Assembly: GCA_900239685.1 (NCBI GenBank)
Contig: OENT01000341.1
Span: forward strand, 5,023 to 69,022
DNA: 64,000 bases
Source of the DNA: Rotaria macrura
Taxonomy: Eukaryota > Rotifera > Eurotatoria > Philodinida > Philodinidae
Direction: 5' to 3'
The notes beneath the pieces are model-generated. The model worked only from the letters and a program-made list of their open reading frames with translations, was not told the origin of the DNA and did not search any database. Position numbers and translations under genes: made by a program. Shown here piece after piece: positions 26,515 through 38,997 of this stretch (the stretch's first letter is position 1; every line of letters begins with the position of its first letter).

Positions 26515-27099
26515 TTAAGAAAAATAAATTAAATAATTATATTCACAAACATTTAATCGTATACAGTCGAATAATATATTTCGATAACGATGGTCTTCAA
26601 AAATTTTAAATCCAAAATAAATATTTGATAATTCAAATACTTTTATTTTACCCATCGATTCATTAAACCAATTATTGGTATTACCATGTAATAAATAGTT
26701 TGATTCAAACCAATCAAAGTTTAGTTTTCTTTCATCACATTCACAATCAAGACCAGAATCAGCCAATGCATAAAAATAACATCTTGTACTTTTTTCTAGT
26801 TTAGGATTCCGACTACAGAGGTTATTAAAGTATGCTAAATATTTATTATTCTTATCCAATTTAATACGACATATAATTTCATAAATGCCAGGTAATATTG
26901 CTTTAAACTTTCCTTTCATACCTAATTCACTAGTACTGGTATTATAAAATAGACGAAAACAGTGACCAGTTGAACTATGTAAATCATATACATTATTGAT
27001 ACGTACTATGTTCGAACAACTTAAATGATCAGTTGAACAACGTATACAGACTGAAAGCAAATCAAAATATGATAAACGGTTAAGTTTAATTAGATACAT
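26515..27099 (-). CDS. phloem protein 2 (PP2)-like lectin-domain protein
   Basis: A single-exon frame of 194 codons with an ATG at 27099. An in-frame TAG lies about 40 nt further upstream, so no long N-terminal extension exists in this exon. The centre, GKFKAILPGIYEIICRIKL (about residues 82-100), resembles the PP2 core strand pattern RGKI...L.P.T.Y...F.FKL, and the later stretch FDWFESNYLLHGNT then MGKIKVFELSNIYFGFKI recalls the closing PP2 strands. PP2 proteins are glycan-binding and are often joined to an F-box. The first 80 residues are rich in Cys and His without a recognisable F-box. An upstream F-box exon could be missed, or the gene may be shortened. The family call is from pattern memory; whether the gene is functional is open. 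Confidence 0.5.
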   Translation of the reverse strand: MYLIKLNRLSYFDLLSVCIRCSTDHLSCSNIVRINNVYDLHSSTGHCFRLFYNTSTSELGMKGKFKAILPGIYEIICRIKLDKNNKYLAYFNNLCSRNPKLEKSTRCYFYALADSGLDCECDERKLNFDWFESNYLLHGNTNNWFNESMGKIKVFELSNIYFGFKIFEDHRYRNILFDCIRLNVCEYNYLIYFS

Positions 27100-27224
27100 A
27101 TAAATTAGTTTACACCATGATATTTGAAACTATAGTTTCTTTAGTTAAATTTTTATTTTGATTCAAGTAATATTCAAATAATTCTTGCATTGTTCAAGAC
27201 ATTTTCAAATCATTGGTACCTGCT

Positions 27225-27531
27225 CATGTCACTCGAACCGATCGAAAACCGTCGGTTAATTTCGGTTATTTCTGTAACCGACGATTAACCGCGGTTATTT
27301 CCTTTGCTCTCAAGGTTTTACAGCATAAAAGCCGATGGTTAACAGCAGTTAACCTCCCGGTTGACTGAAAAAATATCGTTCCGAACTGCTAACATCACTG
27401 GTCAACCGGGAGGTTAACCATCGGTTTTTACGCTGTAAAACCTTGAGAGCAAAGGAAATAACCGCGGTTAATCGTCGGTTACAGAAATAACCGAAATTAA
27501 CCGACGGTTTTCGATCGGTTCGAGTGACATG
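27225..27531. mobile_element. near-perfect foldback element, arms about 140 bp
   Basis: The segment opens CATGTCACTCGAACCGATCG and closes with its exact complement CGATCGGTTCGAGTGACATG. The arms stay complementary for about 125-140 bp with very few mismatches and leave a short loop around 27352-27395. Motifs of the CGGTTA and AACCG type fill both arms, so each arm is itself repetitive. The precision of pairing, compared with the decayed repeats nearby, indicates a recent insertion or continuing gene conversion between arms. There is no coding capacity. The outer flanks also share weak similarity (CCTG types). Confidence 0.88.
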
Positions 27532-28086
27532 GGTGGACAGGACTTTTGCTTAGTTATTATTTTGTAAGCAAAAAATCATCACTATTGTCTTTACAGTTCA
27601 ATACATTCCATAACCATAAAAAGCACATATATTCTGGTAGGTTTTTAAATGATTTTCTGAATCTTTTTCTATTTTATTCTGTATTATATAAAGCATAATC
27701 TGAATTTTTCTTCTTTTAAAATATTTCATAAACATAACGCTGATATAATTTAAATCCAAAATGATTTTTAATCAATATCATCCAAAAAATAATTATCTTC
27801 TTCAATTAAAACGTATAATCTTTTACATTTTTTCGATAAGCATCTATTATCAATAAACGATATAGGTATTTACATAAATAATGCAACACAGAATGAGGAA
27901 GATCATCTAGATACATTTTGTTCTACAAGAAAGTAATACAATGATTCTTGTTTTAAGACTTTCTCAAAAGATATGACATCAGACATCGAAAAGAAAATGA
28001 AATGAAAAAGTAAGAATCTTTGTAATAGTAGCCCGCAAACTATTGTCATGAATGAATAGATCAGAATGATCTATTTTCAATGATAT
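27532..28086. other. intergenic; possible C-terminal coding scrap on minus strand
   Basis: On the minus strand at about 27773-27870 a 31-codon frame ends in CKRLYVLIEEDNYFLDDID followed by TAA. The composition looks like the tail of a real protein, but no splice acceptor or start supports it, so I do not call a gene. Confidence 0.3.
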
Positions 28087-28259
28087 TCATTTAGTGTAAG
28101 GTGGTGATGAAATTTCAATCAGAGATCGTACCTCCAACTCTGCAGTTAACGCTTTTTTTTCAGAGTGCGAATTGGACAAAGCGTAGTTGTCCATCTCTTC
28201 TTTCAATGTAATATTTTCATAAATGAATTCATCATTACATGTTATTCGGAATTTATCAG
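28087..28259 (-). CDS. orphan terminal exon, coiled-coil-like C terminus (partial)
   Basis: A splice acceptor TTTCTACAG is followed on the minus strand by a 173 nt open segment (two nucleotides completing a codon, then 56 residues and TGA). The reading starts DKFRITCNDEFIYENITLK and continues with a charged helical stretch ending SSPPYTK. Residue use is strongly protein-like, with heptad-type spacing in the middle. No upstream exon can be identified; the next 300 bp are AT-rich and a dispersed repeat sits beyond at 28571. It may be the surviving end of a gene broken by repeats, or the last exon of a gene with a large intron. I do not recognise the family. Confidence 0.4.
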
Positions 28260-28570
28260 CTGTAGAAAGGAAGGTAAATTTCTTTTCAAAGAAATCGAAA
28301 TTGTTTAAGTATCAGTAGTATGCTAGTTTAAAATGAGCTAATTGAATTTTTGTTTTCGAAACAAGAAATTCTTTTATTGAAATTAGTGTATTTCTATGGA
28401 TAGCACATTGCACATATCATTTGTGCTACAAGGAAAACATATCCTGGAAGACTCAATCGTTACCCGATGTTTGTCCTAAGTTTTATCTTCTCTTTCACTT
28501 CCGCTACGTTCTCAATTCCATCATAATACATTTCGTTTGTGAGTAAAATAATAGTTAGATTCATGTAAGG

Positions 28571-28890
28571 TGTGGGTGTGGGTGTAAATATGCGTATCTG
28601 ATTGAAAAACACTGCGATGGCGTAATGACTACGCTACGGCCATCGATACAGGCGTATGTTTCCTGCTAGATTTCAATATATTTCCAACTGGAAATTCATC
28701 GCACTGAAAGGCCGCCGAAACACAGAAGGATTCCGTTCAAAATTAATCGAAACAAGAGTGAGTCCCGCCGTAATCATTCCAGAAGTCAAAGAGATTCCGA
28801 TAAACCCATTGATTTTCTAATCAGCTGCATTGTTGTTCAACGTGATAGATCGATTTCGGCAGAAAAAAAAAACTTGGAAATCATTGGACA
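28571..28890. repeat. dispersed repeat family R1, copy with TGTGGG start
   Basis: Begins TGTGGGTGTGGGTGTAAATA and then GTATCTGATTGAAAAACACTG, aligned with the 24661 copy to its end. The two G-rich hexamers are the type of repeat reported as telomeric in bdelloid rotifers. It ends with a run of A residues near 28862-28872 and GGAAATCATTGGAC. No frame is shared with the other copies. Confidence 0.75.
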
Positions 28891-30640
28891 AAGTGGGTGT
28901 GGATAAGTATGAATCTATGTCTAATTACATACACACAAACGAGACACGAAATCATTTTCTACCCTCACATTAGATGGTCAAACATAAGGTCGAAAATTTG
29001 ATCAGCAGAGAATACATTTTCGTCCCCACGACGCAACGTAGTTTTCAAGAATCAACAAAAACAATTTTACGAAGACTTAAACCTAAGCGAACTGGAGGAA
29101 TTAATTTTCATCATTGACAAACGATGTACATTCTTTATTGAATGCATGATATTTATAATTCTTATTAGCTTCAATTGTGATGCCTGAAGATTGTACAGGA
29201 TACGATTCACTCCAAACTTTTACAACAAGTTGCGTTGCAGAATATTATGCTACTACAATTGACGGCTTTCAAATCATATTCTATTGCTTGATTAAATCCC
29301 TGTAAAGACATAAGTCAAGCAATGCCAGAATGATAGACTGAAATAGATGCAAATTGAATATCAATCGAGTTTTTTAATGTTTTTTACTTAAAACAAATTG
29401 CCGATATCCAGATGTGTCACTGGATCTATTTGCATATCAATATGAAGATGGTGTAGGTGATAAGAAGAATCATACAATCACAGTGCATAGATATTGTTTT
29501 TTCTAGTATTAGAAGAATACGAAAACGATCTACATGAATTTTCGTCGATGAATTCTCTCACAATTATTTTAAGCACTTTTCTATGACACCTAGATGAATG
29601 ATAAAAATAAAATTATCTTGGTAATCTATTTAAAATCATCACCAAGCAGCATTTTCAGTCTTTGTCTAATTACATGGTTTATGAAGGAAGAATAAAATAA
29701 GAAGTGATCATCAAGCACTAATATCAATAAAAATTTGTTTCATTCCCTTTTGAATAACATGATATTTTCATTTTTATTAAGTATAAAGTAAAGTTCGCAT
29801 ATGAACACTCGAAATTTAATCTTATATAGTTTCGTCACGATGTTTTGCTGCTTATTTGAGCTACTAATCTTTGAATGACACATCGTCGTTCAAAGTCTTT
29901 TAGCTTTCTTATGAGACAAACAAGTCGGAGGATAATGAAGGTATTACAAAGAAGGAAAACATAATTAACAAGCGATTGATACAAACTCATTTTGTCTGAA
30001 TCATTTTTTTCTATGAAAGGGAAAAAGTCGTCTCCTTATTTTTCTACAAAATATACTGAATGATTGCTTTGTAAAACGTTCCTGGATTCTAGCGAAAATT
30101 TTTAATAAAATAATATTTCTTACAATTCTACGATCATTTGAAGAAGTCCGATGTGTAACCCTTCCTGTTTTGAACAAAGTTTCAATAAATAATCGAATTG
30201 AAAAAGGGCATTTCTTCTTTAAATAAATGCTCATTAAGGCATATGTAGATTGATGTGAGCCGTATGAAAGTCGATACTCAGTAATAAGTATAGGGGATAC
30301 TTAACTGTGAACTACAAGTATAGAGTTGAATAAAAATGAGCTGCTCACATATGTTGTAGTACTGTGCGTTATCATCTTGTTGATTGACTGTAGCGCCTAT
30401 TATCGATTGGCAAGTATGATCGAGTTCTATTGTTCAATCTTTTCTTCTTCTCGTAATTCATCAATCGTTCGTTTATGATTAATTGATTGAAGAGCAAGCG
30501 ATTGTTTTTTCCATTACAGATGCATGTCTATGGTTTTCTCAATCTTAGTACATATTTTTTATTAGACTATGCTTTGATTTCGTTTTTTTTAACCGAAGTA
30601 AGAGAAACAGGTATTCTGATTTATTTAAGATAAAAGAGCA
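28891..30640. other. intergenic upstream of ILK
   Basis: AT-rich with no splice-bounded coding segment. Another G-rich patch GTGGGTGTGGATA sits at about 28893-28905. The ILK promoter presumably lies in the last few hundred bases; I see no convincing TATA box. Confidence 0.5.
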
Positions 30641-33600
30641 ATGGTGATTGTAAATGAGAATGATGATATATACTCGTTGATTCGTCAAAATAATACTTAT
30701 GCTGTTCGTCTTTGGCTGGATACTATGACAAATGATATCCATCAAAGGTCAACTGAAATTGATCGATATCGATCTGTTTGCTTTTATCTCATAGAATATT
30801 TTTAATCTAGTGATGAACACGGATTTACTCTTCTTCATTGGGCAACATGGTATGGTCGTTTATCAATAGTTCAATTATTACTTCAACGAGGTGCTCGCAT
30901 CAATGCAGTTAATCGAGGTCATATATCACGGATGATTTTCTGTAGCAAAACGAATGTTTCTAAAATTTAGGTGATGACACACCATTGCACATAGCAGTTA
31001 GTCATAATCATATTGATATTGTTCAACAGGTATTCGAGATTTTGATGATGAATTTCCTTGTTTTTCAGTATGATATGATTTCTATTTAGTTAATTAAAAA
31101 TAAAGCACATGTAAATGTAACAAATATTCATGGAAATACTCCATTACATTATGCATGTTTTCATCGATATTTACCAATAGCTAAATATCTTATTGAAATC
31201 AGTCATGCTTCACTTTTTGTTTCAAATCGTTATGGACAAACACCATTAAATTTATGTTCATCTCGAGATATGTGTATTCAATTAAATGGTTCGTTTCTTT
31301 TCTCTTTTTAATGAAAAGAAATTTTTCTTATGAACTGTTCATCGTGTCTAAATAGATTTAGCTAAACAACAAGGACAAGATGAAAGAATAATACCATTCG
31401 AAGAACACAATAGATTTTCAGCGATACCAATGTTTGATATTATTGGATCATCGACAACAAAATCAGTGATTGATATTCGAGAATTACAATTTGAACATTG
31501 CCTTGAGTCAAATCATCGACATGAGGTTTTCTTATTTTTCTGACTCTTATATGACTCTAGTATTTTAATTGCAGATTTGGCGAGCTATCTATAACGATAC
31601 ACCGATAATGGCAAAAATATTTAAATTACGTCAAAATAGCTCATATACATCAAATATATTCCAACATGAAATTGATAAAATTAAGTAAATTGTATCAGAC
31701 TAAATTTTTCATGTTTAATTATTCGAATAAATAGAGTTTTTAATTCATCACACTTACTTGTACCATTTGGAATCTGCCACGATAGTCCCAATGTTATTAT
31801 TCTTACACAATATTTATATCGAAATCAAACATTATTCCATATGTTACATAAATCAAGTATGAATAGTAGCAAAGATACAACAATACTTTGATTAGGGATG
31901 TATCAATTCCTGGAAATTGTACTAAAGATGATATTTTTTCTGATGAATCAACAAAATAGTTTTCGGATTGTATGTGCATAGAGAACTACAAAAATATTTT
32001 TTGCCTTGCTTTATTAAAAGAACTGATTGTAGAGCAATAGACTTAGAAGTCTTGTGGTTTGTCTTAGTTCATTATAGCAAAATACAACACAAGTTGTAGT
32101 GTGAAAAACGCAAAAAGTTAAAGAAGCTTGATTTTTTAATAGTTACATATTTTGCTTTCTAAATTGACTAAATTTCGCCTTAGAGACAAGATGAAAGGAG
32201 CGAGAGATTTCTTTTTTTTACCTTTTAATCACATGTAAAAATTGTAGAGCTTCTCGCGTTGCATCTTTTGGTTTTTAATAAAACGTGTTTAGTTATCAAA
32301 ATACGAAATGCAAACTTCCACCATCCCTTATGGGTCATTCTTTAGCAACTTGCGTACATCTAGTGTAAAAGAAATGATGTATGACAGCAAGCATAAGAGT
32401 TATAAATCTGAAACTTTGCACATAATTCTAAATATGTCTGAGTATTATATGGCTGTACAATCAGTTCTTAGTCAGATCTTTTAATAGAGCCGAATGAAAA
32501 ATCTTTTCGAATATCCCATGTGTTAATCATAAAAACGCATTTTTAGTATTGAGAGTTATCAACCTGATATTATGCTCATTCATGTCACTATTGCATGAGA
32601 CAACTTCAAAATTCGAATATTCAGTCAATTTAGAAATATTTGCTGCATGAATTTGAATCACAGCTTTGATTAGAACGAGAAAAATTCATTGTCACTAATT
32701 AATAAAATCAGATTCAAGGAATTGAAACATACCTAGAGCTCAATATTTGCTTCATTTTGATTTGTATTGTTTAGATCTAACAATGGATCCGACAGTATCA
32801 CTTAAATTAGCTTTGGATATTGGACGTGGCATGGCATTTCTACATGGAATAACAAATTCATTTCGTCCACAATTTATTCTCAATAGTCATCATATAATGG
32901 TATATATCTATAGACAGATTATATATAATATGAGCCTTTGCTGTCTTTTGTTTTTTGTTTCTCTCAAACAGATGCAATCTTATTGCATCCATTGTCCAAC
33001 TGAACAGGTATAATTGATTCAAATGACCTGATTCTTGTACTTCCATGAAAATAGTTTTTAATATGTTCCTTTGTTTACTTGATAACAGATCATATTTGTA
33101 TCCTATTCATCGAAGATAAAAATTCTAACCCTTTATTCTTAATACCTTCTATTAATTTTAATTCAATATTCTTAATAGTAGCATTTAGATGACACAGAAA
33201 TCATTGAGGGATTACCACAAAAACAAATGACTGCAATTATATTTATGCGTAGAATCTTATTCGTCCATAAAAAGATTATTTATGATTACGAGAAAACTTT
33301 TCATATTGTAGTCGTTGTTCGTTCTTACATAAAAACATAAACATATTCAAATTCTTGAAATCAATTCATTTAGGTCAATGAAGAATATGTTGCTCGACTC
33401 AATCTAGCCGATTGTCATTTTTCATTCGAATCCAATATTGAAATCGATCAACCCGCGTGGGTAGCACCCGAAGGTAAATTCTATTTTGGACTGACTACAC
33501 GGCAAAAGTGATTTACTTACCGATTGATTTTTCCAATGGTCGATTTCTTCATGGCGAAGAATTTCGTTTCATCTTAGTCTTTTGATGTGACTGACTATGG

Positions 33601-34302
33601 CAACATAGTATCGAAAGCTATGAGAAACATATCCTTTAAATGTGAAAAACGAAGTCCTAGCTTTGTGATCACAAAGAAAAATTGACATTTTCGTAGAATT
33701 ATCAACACGTCGAGTAGTTTCAATTCATTCGTTCTACAATCCATTGCCAGTAAATAATCATATCATATTTGAAAATTCATTCACTGATCCCAAAAAATCT
33801 TGTAGAAGCACTAGATTGACTTTACGAGATATTTTTATTATAGAAGCACAATCGTTCATAAATAAACTATTGCTTTTTACTAGCTATTTCTCAAAATATT
33901 CCTGATATGAAGGAAAGGTTTTCAGAACAAAACACTTCGAAGTACCTTTTTCAAACATTTGTTTTACTTTAGTATTAGAAAATGGAATATTAACAAATGC
34001 GTCAGATATATGGTCATTTGCAATTCTTCTCTGGGAATTATTCACAGGTCATATACCATTTGGTGACCTAACACCAATGCAATGTGGTTTAAAAGTAATT
34101 TGAAGTGAACAACGTCCTTTTGGATAGAGATATTAAATTGAGTTTTTTTTTTGAATAGATTGTTCAAGAACATCTTCGATTACCAATAACTGGCATTTCA
34201 TCTCATATTGATAAACTCATTCAAATTTGTATACATGATGATCCAAAAAAGCGTCCATCGTTTGATGCGATAATGCCTATATTGGAGAAAATTCATTTTT
34301 AA
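30641..34302 (+). CDS. ILK: integrin-linked kinase (ankyrin repeats + pseudokinase)
   Basis: ILK is a focal-adhesion scaffold that links integrin tails to actin through PINCH (ankyrin repeats) and parvin (pseudokinase). Eleven exons: 30641-30747, 30811-30917, 30971-31029, 31090-31288, 31356-31525, 31575-31684, 31735-31856, 32775-32899, 33374-33473, 33973-34094 and 34159-34302. They total 1365 nt, 454 aa (human ILK 452), with every junction in phase. An in-frame TAA lies just upstream of the ATG. Ankyrin part: [66 protein letters not shown]. Pseudokinase part: [18 protein letters not shown] (conserved Lys), [35 protein letters not shown] (replaces HRD), NLADCHFSF (replaces DFG), [39 protein letters not shown] occurs at 34372-34377. 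Intron 7 is 918 bp; the first six are 49-77 bp. Confidence 0.95.
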
Positions 34303-36624
34303 GCCTCGTTTTAATTTGAGTCTTTTTCTTTGCATAGTTTTAGTTACAGCAGATATTCTAAGTTACTTTGCAATAAATCAATTATAATTATGATCGAATT
34401 CAATATCGTTTTACACACCGCTGCTAAAAAAATACGATTAATCAATATTCTTTTGATTAATGTCATGCTCATTGAATTAACGACTATAATGAAAAACATT
34501 CATGTTTGATTGGAAAGATATCATCATCGAACGAGGCATAAATTGTATAGCTTGTTCGATACTATCACCAGATCAATCTGGATGTATCAAATTCTACTAC
34601 TAATGTTACAGCGTATTATCAAACACAAGAAATAGCGTCTGAAGTAAAAATCAAAATTTACACGGCAAACTGTATCCCTTCACTATTTTTCTTATTTCCA
34701 TTATCCTATAGTGCCATCATTTTTTTAGTCGCACAATTACACTACGTCGAAAGTCTTCTGAATAAAAATATGTGATCAATATTTCTTTTGAATGTAATGT
34801 GTATATTCTATCGATCACGTATGTCTAGGAAACATTTACTTTCAAAAGTATTATGTATCTTTGAAGCATAAATGATACACTATTCTACTGTTCTTACCTT
34901 GATAATAAACCCTTGACTATCTAACTGATTTATATCAGCCGATAGATGATCAACGATATCTAACAAGTCATATATTGAGTGAACTCATTTTGAAATATTT
35001 AGTTCATATCAGCCAATGTTTTTTTCTTAAATCAAGATAAGAAAATATTGTTAGTAAACCAAGCATCAATTATAGATATAGATCTGGATATGTTTAATTC
35101 TAAAGGTATGTAGTCTTTGTTTTCTTTCTGTCATCATTCATCAATGTACAGTCACAATATTAACGCAGAGTCTGTCTAAAGAGAAGCCCTTGTCGTTGAA
35201 TTGGATACTTGCATGAAAATGACACTTGAAATTTTGATTGGATTAGTGCAGTATTATGTAAACGGAATAAGACGAAAGACTTTTTAACTCACATTGTAAT
35301 TTATTTCATCAATAAAAATAATTTAAATATCTCGTAAATGAAGAATTGAAAGAATGATAGAACATCGATCTAGATGAGAACAGATTTTTTAGATAATCAT
35401 CGATGTATGACGTATTCTTATTTACTTTTCTTCAGTTTTTTCTTTCACTATTAATAGAATAGGAAAAAAGAATGTATTTAATTGATGTTTCTTGTTCACA
35501 TAGACGAGAACAAGGACATGCTTGTTTTTGTTCTTGCAAAATAATATTCCACTATTGTTTTCATTTTATTATAATGCTAACGTAAACAATCATATTTTAA
35601 ATTTTTACGCCACATTCACTTGTGTGGAGACATGTTGCAGTACATTTCTTTTTGGACATGTACGCCGTCCTTAAAAAGAAATTTCTAGAGAATAAATCTT
35701 GAAGTATCAAATAGAGATTATCTTAAAACTCCTGCCTCTCCACAACTTCTCAGCCACATATGTAAGTATATGATTGAATGATAAAATAATATTTCACGAC
35801 ATCTATCATTTATCTGTTCGTTCAACGCTGATGCAAAATTCACAAAAATAAAAAGAGAACATTATGAGCGAATCTGTTTTAACGATAATTCATCGTAGCT
35901 CATTTCGATTTTTCATACAATAAGTATAGAAGATATAGTTTAAATAGAGGCGATGATTTTTAAGTAGAAAGTATCAATAAAATCAATTTTTAGCTGCCGA
36001 CCTTGATGTATATGAAAAATGTTTGTATTTTTCAAGAAATGAATATGTTTGCTTTGATCTTGAGAAAAACCTTCATTACTAAGATTTAGACATTGAACGG
36101 AACATCTATATTTCTACTCACTTATACATAAAAACCTTATGAAATATTCACATGCGATCTCTCATGATGTGTAAATCATCAATTTCGAGGACAGTAGACA
36201 TCCTTGAGACGAACTCATCATTCATATAATCATACCATAAGGAATTCGTGTCCTAGCCAGCGATTGTGTTGCGTAATTGGCATATGAATGCATTGTCTTC
36301 AAATATAAGATGATCGTTCGAACAAAATTCTAAAAATTTGTGATAGGAAATTGATTGAGCAATTTCATACCGCTCTTATTTAGACATTACTTAAGTTCTC
36401 TTCTAATGCTTTAGGCTCGATCTTTATTTCATGATACATTTTAAGAAATTGATGCAAACAGCTGACAATTCTACAGTAACTTCTGAATGAAATTAGTTAC
36501 AATCAATGAATTATCGTATCCGATTTTTCGTCTACACAATATTCATAAAGGAATTAATTTCACGAATACATTAGATATTGATATATAATCTAGAGAAGCA
36601 TCACAATAGAACCAAACTTTTTCC
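34303..36624. other. intergenic between ILK and the ART-like gene
   Basis: No supported gene. A 36-codon plus-strand frame at about 34503-34613 (starting MFDWKDIIIERG) is unusually protein-like but has no splice context; it may be a gene scrap. The rest is AT-rich. Confidence 0.45.
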
Positions 36625-38997
36625 ATGATCGACACTTCTCTTTTTCAAATTCATTCTATTTTAGACTTCCCAATGCCACATCGGCAACGTTCGAAATCAT
36701 TAAACAATTTAAATAAAATATATCGATATAATGGATGGATGTCTCGTTCTCGAGAACGTCTAATTTTCATGATTTCTAATCAACAGGAAAGAGGTATAGC
36801 GCTTAGTAGAAGTCATAGCATGCGAATAGAAAATCTACGCGTGCGAATGAGCAAAATGACAGTGAGACGGCATAATGAAATTATGAAAGTTTATTCAAAT
36901 CTCAATTTCAATAAACTCATTCCTTCAGTACCCAAGCGTCGGCAACGTCTAAGCAAGTCAACTGTATTGCCATTATTATCGTCACCAATACGAGATCCAC
37001 TAGTCACCCCATCTTCACCGCTATTGTCATTGAAACCGCAACCAACTGCTCGATCTTCGTCACCTGTTTGTTCTGTCAAAGTAACCCATATTGTCATTGA
37101 AGACGATGAAGTCATCGTTGAGATGCAACCAATGTCACATGAACCAGATTTCAAAAGTAATGATTTCGATGACAGATTAGATCATATTGAAGACGGGGAT
37201 ATTATCTATCCAGATGGTATTAGAGATCTTCGTCCTTACATAACGATTGCTCGTTATCGACAGGCTATCGCAAGATTAACAAACAAGGAACGTAAAATAG
37301 GTATGTTGTGCAGAGTATCTAGATGCCAGACAAAATCGAAATTCTTTCACTCGTATAAATTTGATTTTGATCTATGTAATGTCGAATTGAGAAGTCATTG
37401 TGAATAACACCTTTTATTCTTTTTTAGTTGATTTTCGTCTTGAACCTATGCGAATTGGAGAACAAGAAACAGAAACACTTTTACTGGGTCTAGATAGTTT
37501 TGCAAAACAACACGGGTGTGAACTGGTATTCACAGATCAGGATCATCGACTTCACAATAGTATCTATCATGCAGCATGTGGTGTAGCCGATTTAGGTAGC
37601 ATTCATCTATTAGCGATGGATGCTTTATTGACAGCTAATTTTGAATTCGACATCGATCTTGATTTCGACAAAGATATTGCGCATTCAAAAGAAGTGATTC
37701 AAAGATTTGTTACCGATTTTTGTCAAGAGATCTCGATGATATTGTCATGTGAAACAAATTACATACGTGTATTCTCAATCAAGCAAATAATCAAAGAAAA
37801 AAAACAATGTAAAATACACTTTGGTATAACAACACCGGATGCCATGAATACTGAACAACTTGCTCAAGATTTACAGGTACTATTCAATATTTCGATTTTT
37901 TCCTAGGTCCCGATTGAAATCTTCGGTGACTACTAGAGTATCGTTATAATTCAAGATAATAGGCAGGATTTACCTAGAAATGATTGTGAACGTACAATTG
38001 ATATGTGTTAAAATTTTTCATCATGTGATCATTAAATTAGAGCACACATGTACAAAAGTATGAAAAACAGAGTTACCAACACTGAAGTACAACACATTCT
38101 TCTCCGGCAATTCACATACCATTGCTTTTGGCATAAGGCGTGCGAATAAAAAATTGAGTAGCTTTTTCCTTATTCTAAATATTTCCCTACAATACTGGTT
38201 CGCAATGATGTGTGTATAGGTGCTAGTCACTTTCAAAGCTCATATAGGATGAAAAACAAATTAGTAGTAGTACAACTTTGTACTTCAACTCTGTCCTATC
38301 AAACACAACACTTTTTTCTTTTTCGATGTCATTATCGTAGGCTTATGCTCGTTCAAGTTTCTCGGATGAAAAATTTCTTCGACATATCATTCCCGGAGAG
38401 TACGAATATACATGGAAACCAGCAGTAAAATTCTTGAAACTACATCCAAATGATTTCGCTATTGAAAACAATATCGATTACAGAGAACTAGATGTAGTGA
38501 AAGAAGAAACGCGTGGAAGTTATCCTTACTACTTACCGTTGGGTTGGTATCTTCATGGTCTTCGAGTTTCTGATAGATATGAAAAGGATGATATTTGGAT
38601 CGGTGATAAAAATGTGCAAGGTGAATGGGCTGTTGCTTATCACGGAACAAATGCTGAGCCTGTGACTGGTGTCGTAAAACATGGGCTACGACTCAGTGTT
38701 GTCCAACGTGATCTGATGCGCGACGAAGCCATTGAACAAGGAGGAGAAGATGCTGATCGTCCAGGAATGTATGTTACTACGCACTGTGAAGGTGGCGCTT
38801 ATCCTCAATTTACTTGGCCTTTCACTATGACAATATCTTCTAATTGTTCCGAACGATTCAGTTTGGTTTTTCAATGTCGTGTTAAACCTGAGAAGTTCAC
38901 CCTTCATACAAATCCGGTGCAAGTAGGTAAAGCGTGGCGTTTTGTGGATTCGAATTCTATACGACCGTATGCAATCTTGCTGAAGAAGGAAGATTAA
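36625..38997 (+). CDS. PARP/ART-like HGT-domain protein (593 aa)
   Basis: Three exons, 36625-37300, 37428-37876 and 38341-38997, total 1782 nt with introns of 127 and 464 bp in phase. Residues 1-170 are basic and Ser/Pro/Arg-rich and probably disordered. Residues 171-375 hold an acidic segment and a domain of unknown type with conserved-looking Cys and His. The C-terminal domain (about 430-593) contains YPYYLPLGWYLHGLRV, EWAVAYHGTNAEPVTGVVKH (H476), GMYVTTHCEGG (Y519), ERFSLVFQCRVKPEKF and AWRFVDSNSIRPYAILLKK. The HGT...V..GL and GMYVTT pair is the layout of the NAD-binding His and Tyr of PARP-like ADP-ribosyltransferases; I cannot see the third catalytic acidic residue with confidence. Function is inferred from that pattern only; an inactive or non-ART role is possible. 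Confidence 0.75.

Noticed and set aside
32025-32774. A further coding exon inside ILK intron 7
   Set aside because: Skipping 31857-32774 joins phase 1 to phase 1, aligns with ILK without a gap and gives a 454 aa product; reading on from 31857 meets a TGA within a few codons.
36891-37154. 87-codon minus-strand frame
   Set aside because: Antisense shadow of exon 1 of the ART-like gene.
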